A stretch of DNA of 12,695 bases from positions 1 to 12,695 of the forward strand of contig JADJPJ010000012.1 of assembly GCA_016713325.1 (NCBI GenBank). Reading direction: 5' to 3'. Source of the stretch: Candidatus Flexifilum affinis. GTDB taxonomy: Bacteria > Chloroflexota > Anaerolineae > Aggregatilineales > Phototrophicaceae. Shown piece after piece: positions 1 to 7,651 of this stretch (within the stretch, counting starts at the first letter, position 1; each line of letters opens with the position of its first letter). The notes under the pieces are model-generated. The model saw only the letters and a list, made by a program, of their open reading frames with translations, was not told the origin of the DNA and made no database searches. The translations under genes and the position numbers were made by a program.

Positions 1-425
1 TTCGCCAGCCTGGGCGAACTTCCGCCGAGGTAGCCCAGGCCGCCCTCCTGAGGCGCGCTCACGCTCGCGGAACCTTGCTCTGCGAAAGTCCGTCAGGCCC
101 CAGGGCGGTGAAGATGATCACGTTCATCAACGACTACCCGGGACGGTGTCGCCGCTGAGCAGTTGCGATCAGGCAACCGGCTGCAGGTCACCGGAGAGCA
201 TCTCGTCGAGATCCCGCCGCCAAGGCCAAGCATTCATCGCCTGTACGAGGAGAATATCGGGTGCGTTGACGCCGATGATCCGGGACGAGCTGCTGGCAGC
301 GCGGCGATTTTCCCGCGGCGTGGATTGAGGAAGCAATGCGGCTCGCCGGGGCGAACAACAAACGAAACTGGCGCTACGTTCGTGCCATTCTCGACCGCTG
401 GCAGTTCGAAGCGAAAGCAAAATGA
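1..425 (+). pseudogene. DnaD-domain primosome-like protein, 3' part, frameshifted
   Basis: The C-terminal part of a DnaD/DnaB-type replication-initiation protein is readable in three successive frames. Frame 3 carries a stretch ending ARGTLLCE and, further on, FINDYPGR. Frame 1 (from about 148) carries VAAEQLRSGN and then IHRLYEENIG. Frame 2 carries LTPMIRDELLAA. Frame 3 again (from 306) carries DFPAAWIEEAM, NNKRNWRYVRAILDRW and a TGA at 423-425. The order YEENIG, LTP, WIEEA, NNKRNWRYVRAIL is the signature of the DnaD C-terminal domain, which in Firmicutes binds DNA and helps load the replicative helicase. The gene begins upstream of the window. It is followed after about 40 bases by a helicase-loader-like ATPase, the expected partner. 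At least three frame changes occur, but the residues are conserved, so indel errors are as likely as real decay. Family call is firm; functionality is unknown. Confidence 0.75.
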
Positions 426-466
426 GGCCCCTTAGCGATTCACCGCCGAAGGGGACGAGCGAATTC

Positions 467-1900
467 ATGCAGCCTCTCTCCGACTTCCTCATCAAGTGAG
501 GCAGCGGGAGGCCCATGCCTGCTCTGTGGCGTAACGCCGTCCCTCTGTGACGGAATGGGCTTTGTACGCACGAGGTCCCCATCGATCATCCGCAGTTCGG
601 CAAACCGGTTCGCTGCCCGAACTATCGCGCCGCCGACGATACGGCACGGATCGAGAGACTGCGCGAACTGGAGCAAATCCCCATACCCACCAATCTCTTC
701 GGTTCGACAACTCCGGACCGCCTTGCCGGGACTGGACCCGGCCCAAAACAGTTCTCTGGACTCCGCCTGGAATCGCGCGTTCAATTACGCTCAGGCGCCG
801 GAGGGATGGCTGCTCCTGGTGGGCGGCGTCGCTGTGGCAAGACGCACCTGGTCGCCGCCATCGGACATGAACGCGTTCGCCGCGGCGATACCGTCCCGTT
901 CACCACCACGCCCGATCTGCTGGATCATCTGCGCAGCACCCATGGTCCCACTTGGTGAAGTGGGCTACGACGAACTTTTCGACTGTTCGGCGCGATCGCA
1001 CCGCTGCTCATCCTGGACACCCAGGTGAGAACCAGCCCCTGGCGCGCGAGAAGCTGCACCAGTTGATCAATCACCGGTACAGCCTGGCGCTGCTGACCGT
1101 CATCACGACCAACAGTACGCCTGGATCGCGGATCCGCGGTTGCGCAGCCAGCATGACCGATGTCAGTCTGGCTGGTCAGGTCAATATCTCCGCGCCGGAT
1201 TATCGCAACGTTCAGGAGCAGTGGACGCGAACCGGTCTCCGACCTGATGATTTACGCCTCGATGGCGACAATTTCGATACCCGCACCAATGCTTCGCCGG
1301 ATGAAACAGCGTAGCCTGACCTGAAACGGTGCCGCGGCGCTGGTTACGCCCAACAGCCGAAAAATGGCTGGTACTACTGGAGGCAGTGCTTCCGGCAAGA
1401 CGCATCTCGCCGCGGCGATCGGCAACGCGGTCAAGGAAAACGGCGGAGAGGTCGTCTTCGTCACCGTCCCCGACCTGCTGGACAAGCTCCGGCAGTCCTT
1501 CGGGTCTTCGGGCAGCAATCAGTACGATGCCATCTTCAGCGCGGTACGAGATACCCGACTGCTGATCCTGGACGATCTCTCGGCACTCAGAATGCCACCC
1601 CCTGGGCGCGCGAAAAGCTGTTCCAGATCCTCAACTATCGCTATGTCGCGGCCCGGCCAACCGTCATCACGATTCACCTGCATGAGTGGGATCAGATCGA
1701 CCAGCGCATTGCCACCCGGATTAAAGATAACCAGCGCTGCGATATGCACCCCCTCAGGTACGCGACTATCCCAGCCGCCGGGCCAATCGAAAAGCGTAGG
1801 CGCGATGAGTTCTCGCAGTCTGGCCACCCCGACATCACCGCGTACGAACGCCGTCATCGACAGGCCACTCGTGATTTGATTTTCAGGAGCTATCGTGTCC
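467..1900 (+). pseudogene. DnaC/IstB-like AAA+ ATPase with two tandem modules, frameshifted
   Basis: A helicase-loader-like ATPase is spread over all three plus frames. The proposed start, ATG 467, has AAGGGG about 13 bases upstream. A zinc-finger-like segment follows (CLLC near 516-527, then VPIDHPQFGKPVRCPNY to about 628), with the fourth cysteine replaced by tyrosine. Module 1 has the Walker A near 822-850 (GGV, shift, CGKTHLVAAIG), TTPDLLDHLRSTHGP, a Walker B-like PLLILD near 1003-1017, then AREKLHQLINHRYSLAL and VITTN. A linker reading NISAPDYRN to LRLDGDNFDTR leads to module 2: GGSASGKTHLAAAIGNA at about 1379-1429, VPDLLDKLRQSFGSS, RLLILDDLS at about 1556-1582, then ATPWAREKLFQILNYRYV and PTVITI. 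The tail contains SGHPDITAYERR; the exact C terminus is uncertain (about 1880-1900). The two modules match each other domain by domain, and the joining linker looks like one polypeptide, though two adjacent genes cannot be excluded. At least six frame changes are needed. One is a missing G in the first Walker A, where GTCGCTG should probably read GTCGGCTG. Confidence 0.68.
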
Positions 1901-2668
1901 ACAGCCATCTGGACTGGCAGAGTCTGAAGCCTGGCTGGAGAGTAACGACCATCCAGCCCGGCTGGCCTGGATCGGCGATCGGCTCGTCGGGGTCATGGCG
2001 GCCTCCGCGCCGCTCAACGGCGCTTGCTGGCTGCGCCTGGTGGTGGTGAGCGACTTCGGCGACGCGGGCCGAATCATTTGCAGCCTGTGGCAGACCATGA
2101 AAGAGCACCTGCGCGAGCGAGGGTGCGCACGGTCGCCGTGCTGGTCAGCCGGGACTGGTTGCTGTCGTATCTGCGCGCCCTGACCTTTCGGCCAGAAGAA
2201 AATATCGTGACCCTGGAGCGCGGCCGGCAGCCTCTCCCGCCACAGGGTCAACCGGACAGCTTTATCCTGCGCCTCATCTATCCGCACGAAATCGACGCGC
2301 TCACCGCAGTCGATCGATACTGCGTTCGACCCGCCCTGGCAAATGGAAAAGACGGACATCCGACGGGCAGAGAAGATCTCTTCAGTTGCCACAGCCGCCT
2401 TGTGCGACGGCGAAATCATCGGCTACTCACTCTACACCGTCTACATCGATGGTGCGCATCTCGCGCGACTGGCCGTCATGCCCAGAGCGCAGGGGCGGGG
2501 TATCGCCAGCGCACTTCTTGGCGACGCCCTGCCGCTTCGCAAGGCGGAGCATTTTTACCATGACCGTGAATACTCAGGCATCCAACATCCGTTCACTGCG
2601 GCTCTACGAACGTTTTGGATTCGTTCGCAATGGATATGATCTGCCTGTGGGTGTACGATCTGAACTGA
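1895..2668 (+). pseudogene. Tandem GNAT-domain N-acetyltransferase, frameshifted
   Basis: A protein of about 255 residues with two GNAT-like halves can be assembled across frames. The likely start is GTG 1895, preceded by AGGAG at 1886-1890. The N-terminal half reads ESEAWLESNDHPARLAWIGD, then RLVGVMAASAP and VRTVAVLVSRDWLLSYL (to about 2180), and lacks an obvious acetyl-CoA loop. The C-terminal half reads EIDALTAVDRY, then WQMEKTDIRRAE, GEIIGYSLYTVYIDGA and HLARLAVMPRAQGRGIASAL (about 2455-2514). The R-x-Q-G-x-G motif there is the pyrophosphate-binding loop of acetyl-CoA. NTQASNIRSLRLYERFGFVR near 2566-2625 matches GNAT motif B. The end WVYDLN with TGA 2666-2668 is reached after one last shift. 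Four or five frame changes occur, without loss of motif residues. The substrate cannot be told. It follows the AAA+ gene closely and may be co-transcribed with it. Confidence 0.7.
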
Positions 2669-2688
2669 TGGCGGGAGCTCTCGGCGGC

Positions 2689-3134
2689 TCACTGAAGACC
2701 GAGCAACGCATCTCGATAAACGCCGGCCTCCTGGTTCGTCAGCCCAGCGTTTAATTGCAGCATCAGGTTCTCGTGAAAATAGGTGTACACGACATCCCGC
2801 CGGGTCTCGTCATCATTGCGCAGTTCGGCAATATACGCTTCCCACTCGGCACGCTGGGCCTGGCTATCGAAGACAATGACCTGACCGCCCGCCGGGGCAA
2901 TACGCGGAATTTCGAAAACCCAGCGATCGCCCAGGCCCGGTTGGTCCCTCACGGGTGATGGAGAGGTTTTGTTCCAGACCGCCGATGGGCAGTCCGCGCG
3001 GGCGAAAGCGGTGAAGACATCCTGCACGCTGAAGCGGTCGAACGGGATAGGGGTTGGCAGGGCTGTGGATTCAGCGCTTCGCACGCCGCAAAGGTAATTG
3101 CGATCACAAGGAGCACAAGGTATCGTTTGAGCAT
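2689..3134 (-). CDS. Small lipoprotein of unknown function, frameshifted
   Basis: Start ATG 3134-3132 has AGGAG eight bases upstream. The first residues, MLKRYLVLLVIAITFAAC, form a lipoprotein signal peptide with lipobox FAAC, so the product is probably exported and lipid-anchored after cleavage before the cysteine. One frame change near 3070 joins this to TALPTPIPFDRFSVQDVFTA. The downstream part reads RWVFEIPRIAPAGGQVIVFD, then EWEAYIAELRNDDETRRDVV, YTYFHENLMLQLNAG and ends DALLGLQ with TGA 2691-2689. A further pair of shifts between about 2945 and 3005 is possible, because an alternative frame reads GLPIGGLEQNLSITREGP, which looks more natural than the continuous frame. I recall similar unannotated lipoproteins from Chloroflexota but cannot name a family. 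The mature protein would be about 130 residues. It is divergent from the IlvC-like gene, with 62 bases between the two starts. Confidence 0.62.
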
Positions 3135-3196
3135 TTCGGGACTCCTGGCTTGGCGCTGCCAACCGTTCTTCCCAACAAAAGTGGGCAAAGACCAAC

Positions 3197-4187
3197 ATGA
3201 CTGTAATATATCACGACGAAGATGGCGATCTGAACGTCCTGTCGGGCAAGAATACGTAGCAATCATCGGTTACGGCAATATGGGCCGGCCGGTCGCGCTG
3301 AACCTTCGAGACAGCGGCGTCTCGGTGCTGGTCAGCGAACCGCGCGAGGAAAAACGCGACCACGCTGTACGCGAAGGCTTCGAACTCTTCCCAATCCGGG
3401 ATGCGGTTGAAAGCGCGGACATCATCATGCGCTGCTGCGCGACGAGGAAATGGCGCGCATCTACATCGAGTCTGTGTCCCCTGGTTTACACCGCGGGCAC
3501 ACCCTCATCTTCAGCAGCGCCTACAACCTGACCTATGGGCTGATCGAAGCGCCCCCTTCGTCGACGTCGGGCTGGTCTCGGCGCGGACCTTTGTGTGCGG
3601 CCGTCCGCGAGCGCTTCCTGACCGGCGAAAGTTATGCCAGCTTTGTTGCCGTCGCCCAGGAGGCGTCCCGCAACGCCTGGGAGGTCGTTCTCGCAGTGGC
3701 CAAGGGCATGGGCGCCCTTCTCGGCGGCGCTGTCGAAGTCGGCTTCGAGCAGGAAACTGAACTGGACCTGTTCCTTCAGCAGGCAGTGCTTCCCCTCTTT
3801 CATCGAGCTGTCATCACCGCTGCACAGCTCCTCCTCGAAGCGGGCTATTCCCGAAGCGGTCTTCACCGAGCTTTATCTTTCCGGCGAGACGGCCGACTAT
3901 CTGCGCATCGCGTCGCAGTACGGCCTATTGAGCGCGCTGGAGGGCCAGGGGTTACCGGCACAGTATGGCATGCTCAGCCGCTACGAGCGCCTGGGGACGC
4001 TGCAAATTGAGCGTCTGATGGAGACGTCGCTGCGAGAAATTCGCGACCGCAAGTTTGCGGAGGAATGGTCAAGGAATACCAGGCCGACTATCCGCGTCTG
4101 CGCAACATGATGCGTCAGCGACGGGAAATGGACCTGTGGGAGCTGGAGAAGCAGACGCTGGAGCTGCTGCGACCCGAGTTCGACTAA
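3197..4187 (+). CDS. Ketol-acid reductoisomerase (IlvC)-like protein with altered active site, frameshifted
   Basis: About 330 residues, the usual length of class I ketol-acid reductoisomerase, can be assembled. The start ATG 3197 gives MTVIYHDEDGDLNVLSGK, matching the IlvC N terminus. After a shift near 3254 the Rossmann motif reads VAIIGYGNMGRPVALNLRDS (about 3259-3318). After another near 3430 it reads LLRDEEMARIYIESVSPGL. Then come TLIFSSAYNLTYGLIEAPP, FVDVGLVSARTFVCG and VRERFLTGESYASFVAVAQ. The C-terminal knotted-domain part has EVGFEQETELDLFLQQAVL and LLLEAGYSPEAVFTELYLSG. The tail VKEYQADYPRLRNMM ends at TAA 4185-4187. Homology is clear, but against canonical IlvC the catalytic His of AHGF is Ser, the Lys of APK is Arg, the Glu of FGEQ is Gln, and the ECLHE pair is not kept; the metal Asp of TDLF remains. 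True acetolactate isomeroreductase activity is therefore doubtful. The C5 run at 3552-3556 probably lacks one C. No ilvB, ilvN or ilvD is nearby. Confidence 0.75.
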
Positions 4188-4222
4188 CTTGGATCGGCTG
4201 TCCGGAAGAGCTGCAAAAACAC

Positions 4223-4252
4223 AACGGGACAGATCGTCGGATCTGCCCCGTT
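4223..4252. terminator. Hairpin between convergent genes, probable intrinsic terminator
   Basis: A 13-base-pair stem with one mismatch pairs 4223-4235 with 4240-4252 around a GTCG loop. It lies between the stop of the IlvC-like gene (4187) and the stop of the minus-strand ScyD/E gene (4290). On the minus strand it is followed by a T run (AAAAA at 4216-4220 on the plus strand), so it should terminate the ScyD/E transcript. It may also slow transcripts coming from the IlvC-like gene, although there the following tract is only weakly T-rich. Confidence 0.7.
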
Positions 4253-4289
4253 CTGCATCTTATCTACCCATTCATCGATGGGGTGCGGG

Positions 4290-5332
4290 TTACATGCCGC
4301 TGGCGACGCGAATGACGCGGCCGCTGGCGGGCGCGCCAAACGCAGAGTCAACGGTCACGAGGAAGTTGCCATCAGCATCCATGGCGAAGCCATACGGGAA
4401 GTTGAGTCCCTCGGCTACCGCCATCAGACCATCTTCGCTCACGTGGACAATACGGCCGCTCGCCGGGGATATAACCCGTGTCGCCAAAACCGCCGGCCAT
4501 CTCCACAGCGTAGAGCGTGCCATCGGCAGTCACCAGGATGTCCCGTCACCAGGGTCAGACCCTCAAATGTACGCGCAAGCGTACCATCGGGCGTGTAGTG
4601 CTCGATGCGGGCGCTGCCTGGCTCAAAGGGGAAGCCGAGAAGAAAACCGATGGAGATGGTACCATCCGGCGCGACGGCAACGGCCGTCGGGACCGACTGA
4701 GAGGCGTTGTCAGCGGCAGGCCACGCAGCGAACAGCTGGAGACCGTCCGCCTCCGTCCAGGTCAGAAGCGAGTTGCCGCTGGCATCGATGATGTAGACCT
4801 TGCCCTCAGCGTCGACGGCGATGTCCGCCGGGTTCGATACCAGTTCTTCGGCCTGGTCGGGGTTATTGGCCTCTTCCCAGGCGCCAATGTCGACGGACTG
4901 GAGGACTTCGCCAGTCTCAGCGCTGATCTGCACCAGCGACTCGACGAGCTTGCCCTCGAACGGGCTTTCCGCGGGACCCATACCGAGAACCAGCCAGTAG
5001 GAGTCTTCGGTGATGTACACAGCGGTTGGGCCTTCGATCTGGCCGAAGCCAGCGTCCATGCTCACCAGTTCAGGCACGATAACCGCGGTTTCGCCGTCGG
5101 CGGTGACCGCGCTGACCTGCCCGGTCAGGCCACCGCGGCCGGGCCAAAGGGTCCTGGACTTCCGCTATCGCCACCGGCGCCAGCTTCGGCAATGTAAAGT
5201 GTTCCATCCGCCGTGAGGAAAACATTACGAGGGTTGTTCAGCCCAGTGGCCACAACATCCTCATCCTGAGCCACGGCCGCACCCGTCATGATGCCAAGAA
5301 CAAGCATCAGAATCAGCAATTTTACGGTACAT
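4290..5332 (-). CDS. Secreted ScyD/ScyE-family (NHL/beta-propeller-like) protein, frameshifted
   Basis: The start ATG 5332-5330 has a perfect AAGGAG six bases upstream, but the frame breaks at AAAA just inside the gene. Removing one A gives MYRKLLILMLVLGIMTGAA VAQ, a clean Sec signal peptide with cleavage after AVA or VAQ, so the product is exported. The mature part begins DVVATGLNNPRNVFLTADG and then TLYIAEAGAGGDSG, the entry blade of ScyD/ScyE-family propellers. Later blades are readable as GPTAVYITEDSYWLVLGMGP, NPADIAVDAEGKVYIIDASG, PTAVAVAPDGTISIGF, TADGTLYAVEMAGGFGDTGY and GFAMDADGNFLVTVDSAFG, ending RVASGM with TAA 4292-4290. Further frame changes lie near 5130, 4525 and 4470. Repeated DG-x-LY motifs agree with a beta-propeller of about 340 residues. 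ScyD/E proteins take their name from scytonemin clusters in cyanobacteria, but many bacteria carry relatives without that pathway and nothing here points to scytonemin. Confidence 0.78.
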
Positions 5333-5338
5333 CGTTTT

Positions 5339-5344
5339 CTCCTT
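5339..5344 (-). promoter_or_regulatory. Ribosome binding site that fixes the ScyD/E start
   Basis: The minus strand reads AAGGAG at 5344-5339, six bases before ATG 5332. This supports starting the protein there, with a one-base error in the AAAA run, rather than at the weaker in-frame start at 5373, which would put a charged stretch before the signal peptide. Confidence 0.7.
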
Positions 5345-5375
5345 GAGAGCAGTTCAAACAGAGCATGTCTCATGC

Positions 5376-5385
5376 GCTAATTAGC
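5376..5385. promoter_or_regulatory. 10-base perfect palindrome upstream of the ScyD/E gene
   Basis: GCTAATTAGC lies 44 bases upstream of the ScyD/E start in an AT-rich patch of an otherwise GC-rich region. The position suits a promoter or operator. No convincing -35 box could be placed, so this is only a candidate. Confidence 0.3.
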
Positions 5386-5429
5386 ATATCGAAATGTGTC
5401 TGGCGACTCATGAGAAAACAGTGAGAAAC

Positions 5430-5443
5430 CGGACCCGCGTCCG
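5430..5443 (-). terminator. Short hairpin directly after the PIG-L gene stop
   Basis: On the minus strand CGGAC-GCGG-GTCCG follows the TAG stop of the deacetylase at once and is followed by a T-rich stretch (GTTTCTCACTGTTTTC). With only a 5-base-pair stem it would be a weak or partial terminator. It marks the likely end of the sugar operon before the ScyD/E gene. Confidence 0.4.
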
Positions 5444-6222
5444 CTAAGTCGGTTTGTCGCCGTCCGTCTCCGGCTGGATAATTCCCGGCACATTGACAGG
5501 GAAGCGCATCACCCGAAACACCTCGGCATATTCGACGCCAACCTCCTTGCCGGCCTCTTTGTCCCAGGAACGCACCATGTCGACCACGCTCTCGTCCAAC
5601 TGTGACCGATGCCGCAGGAGCGCCTGAATCTTGCGGTCGGCGTAGTCCGTGATATCGACGGCGATGTTTGGCTTCGGTGTCAGATTGAAATACAGTTCGG
5701 TGACGTGGTGCGGCTCAAGGGCTTCAGCCAGCAATTCACTGAAAGATCGGCCGGGTTTCCGCACTTGGGAACACCGCGTAGAGCGCCGCCTCTCCGGATG
5801 CACGATGATCCGGGTGGTTGATATAGTCGAACTGCTCATTTTCAACCAGAATGGTCGTCGGATCCATGATGACGACGCGGTCCGGCTTCAATTCGCGAAT
5901 GAGGCGCGTGAGCTGTCGACGAAGTTCCATCGTGGGCTCCAGCGTCCCATCCGCAAAGCCGAGAAAGCGCACATCGTGCACGCCGGCCATTTCCGGCGGC
6001 CTCGCGCTGTTCCTGCTGGCGCTGCTTGATTAGATCCGCCGGCCTGACGTTGGGGTCGTTGCTGCCGGCTGCCCCATCGGTCATCTAACAGGTCACCGTT
6101 GCCCCATGATCCGTCCAACGGGCGACGCTTCCTGCGGCGCCAAACTCGATGTCGTCGGGATGCGCAACAATCACAAGAATACGAAGAGGCTTTTCGGCAT
6201 CGACTTCCAGCTTGATCGGCAT
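5444..6222 (-). CDS. PIG-L family deacetylase, frameshifted
   Basis: A zinc-dependent N-acetyl-sugar deacetylase of the PIG-L/LmbE family (about 255 residues). The start ATG 6222 gives [20 protein letters not shown] followed by [11 protein letters not shown]; the H-P-D-D motif holds zinc ligands and the catalytic Asp. [15 protein letters not shown] follows, preceded in the same frame by a TAG at 6087-6085. A shift near 6000 leads to [35 protein letters not shown] and [18 protein letters not shown], where H-P-D-H supplies the third zinc ligand. A shift near 5750 gives [17 protein letters not shown], then [18 protein letters not shown] and [18 protein letters not shown], ending at TAG 5446-5444. 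All catalytic motifs are kept. The gene starts 7 bases after the phosphomannomutase stop, so it is the third gene of an operon with sugar-nucleotide enzymes. The natural substrate is therefore probably a GlcNAc-containing metabolite or glycan precursor, though this is inference. Confidence 0.82.
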
Positions 6223-6229
6223 TTTGAGC

Positions 6230-7612
6230 TCAACCTACCTTTTCCACATCGGGAAAGCGCTTCAGGACTTCGAAAAACAGATCACGATACCGGTTCGCTT
6301 CTTTTGGCGTCTCCGCTTCAAAGCGAAGACTCAGGACGGGTTCCGTGTTGCTCGCGCGGAGCAGCCCCCATCCGCGACTGAAGCGAACGCGCAGGCCATC
6401 GACGCTGACGATTTCCCCCTGCCCTTCCAGAGCCTCGCGCGCGGCCTCAATCACCTTGGCCTTCTGATCCTCGGGACAGTGTGGGCGGTACTCTGGCGTA
6501 CTGTGCAACGTCGGGATCTGGGCATTCAGTGAGGACAGTGGAAGCTGCGCCATACCCAGCAGCCGCAGCAGCAGTCCAGCCGCGTAGTAAGCGTCGTCGA
6601 ACCCATAGTAGTTCTCCGCCAGGAACAAATGTCCGCTCGCTTCGCCACCGATCAGCGCGCCGGTCTCGACCATCTTCGCTTTGACCAGCGAATGGCCGCT
6701 CGCCCACATGACCGGTACTCCACCCGCACGCGCCACTTCGTCGAACAGTACCTGACTGGTCAGCACGTCGGCAATTACGGACGCGCCAGGGTTGCGCGTG
6801 AGCATATCACGCGCCAGCAGCGTCAGTACCCGATCGGCAGAGACAATCTCACCCTGCTCGTCGACCACGCCGAGACGATCGGCATCGCCATCAAACGCGA
6901 TTCCCAGATCGGCACCAACGTCGAGCACTTTTTCCGACAGTGCACGCATATTTTCGGCTTCCTGCGGGTCCGGCTGATGGTTCGGGTAACTTCCATCCAG
7001 ATCGCAGAAGATCTCGGTGACGCGGTGCCCCCACGCCCGCAGGATGCGCGGGCCGAAATAGCCACCAGTACCATTTCCGGCATCGATAACCACATGCAGA
7101 GGGCGCATACGGAGTCTGGGGACAACGTCGACCAGGTAATCGACCAGGGCGGACTCTTTGACCTTGACTTGACCGATATCGCCGTCGAAATCCTCCGTCT
7201 GGATCAACTGGCGCAGCGCCTGAATCGCGTCACCATAAAGATTGCGCGCGCCAACGCACAGCTTGAAACCGTTCTGATCCGGCGAGAGGTGGCTGCCGGT
7301 GACCATTACGCCACCGGCATTGTCCTCGCGCACCGCGTACCAGTAGACCAGCGGTGTCGAGGCCAGGCCGATACTCAGCACGTCACAGCCGCTTGCCATC
7401 AGGCCTTCAACCAGGGCTTGCTTCAACGACTGCGAAGAGTTGCGATTGTCGCGTCCGACGATGACGCGCCGCTTACCCTCTACGCGAAACAGATAAGTTC
7501 CGAACGCCCGCCCAATGGCGAAAGCAACCGCGGTATCCAGCGGAGCATTATCGCCATCTGCGCGTCCACGAATGTCATATTTCTTGAATAAGTTTGGGTC
7601 CAAATCTGCCAT
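6230..7612 (-). CDS. Phosphomannomutase/phosphoglucomutase
   Basis: The one clearly intact long gene, 460 residues from ATG 7612 (464 from GTG 7624), the normal length for the alpha-D-phosphohexomutase family. These enzymes interconvert hexose 6-phosphate and hexose 1-phosphate through a phosphoserine. The N terminus [14 protein letters not shown] is typical of AlgC/ManB-like members. The phosphoserine loop is [12 protein letters not shown], with the serine about residue 97 from ATG 7612. The metal site is FDGDADRLG at about 230-238, the sugar-binding loop GGEASGH at about 312-318, and the phosphate-binding loop RASNTEP at about 409-415. All four domains are present. ATG 7612 is favoured because [16 protein letters not shown] matches relatives; neither start has a strong ribosome site. 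It follows the nucleotidyltransferase stop (7645) by 32 bases. It would supply hexose 1-phosphate, the substrate of that enzyme. Whether it prefers mannose, glucose or glucosamine cannot be read from the sequence. Confidence 0.93.
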   Translation of the reverse strand: MADLDPNLFKKYDIRGRADGDNAPLDTAVAFAIGRAFGTYLFRVEGKRRVIVGRDNRNSSQSLKQALVEGLMASGCDVLSIGLASTPLVYWYAVREDNAGGVMVTGSHLSPDQNGFKLCVGARNLYGDAIQALRQLIQTEDFDGDIGQVKVKESALVDYLVDVVPRLRMRPLHVVIDAGNGTGGYFGPRILRAWGHRVTEIFCDLDGSYPNHQPDPQEAENMRALSEKVLDVGADLGIAFDGDADRLGVVDEQGEIVSADRVLTLLARDMLTRNPGASVIADVLTSQVLFDEVARAGGVPVMWASGHSLVKAKMVETGALIGGEASGHLFLAENYYGFDDAYYAAGLLLRLLGMAQLPLSSLNAQIPTLHSTPEYRPHCPEDQKAKVIEAAREALEGQGEIVSVDGLRVRFSRGWGLLRASNTEPVLSLRFEAETPKEANRYRDLFFEVLKRFPDVEKVG

Positions 7613-7634
7613 TGATACACTCACTGTCTACTTC

Positions 7635-7651
7635 GGGCTGGTTATCAGCCC
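7635..7651. promoter_or_regulatory. Small inverted repeat at the nucleotidyltransferase-mutase junction
   Basis: GGGCTG (7635-7640) and CAGCCC (7646-7651) form a six-base-pair hairpin that spans the nucleotidyltransferase stop codon, 23 bases upstream of ATG 7612. It could affect translation of the next gene, but it is short and could be chance. Confidence 0.2.

Noticed and set aside
1519..2419. Minus-strand open frames opposite the ATPase and GNAT genes
   Set aside because: They show no family motifs, while the plus strand shows Walker and GNAT motifs across the same bases.
4517..5197. A 226-codon plus-strand open frame
   Set aside because: It is antisense to the beta-propeller-like ScyD/E gene, which has a signal peptide, ribosome site and repeated blades.
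5376..5385. CRISPR or tandem repeat signal around AT-rich palindromes
   Set aside because: Only a single copy of the palindrome was seen; no regularly spaced repeat was found anywhere in the window by eye.
6629..7591. A 320-codon plus-strand open frame opposite the phosphomannomutase
   Set aside because: It mirrors a long conserved minus-strand gene with all mutase motifs; the plus-strand translation has no recognisable domain.
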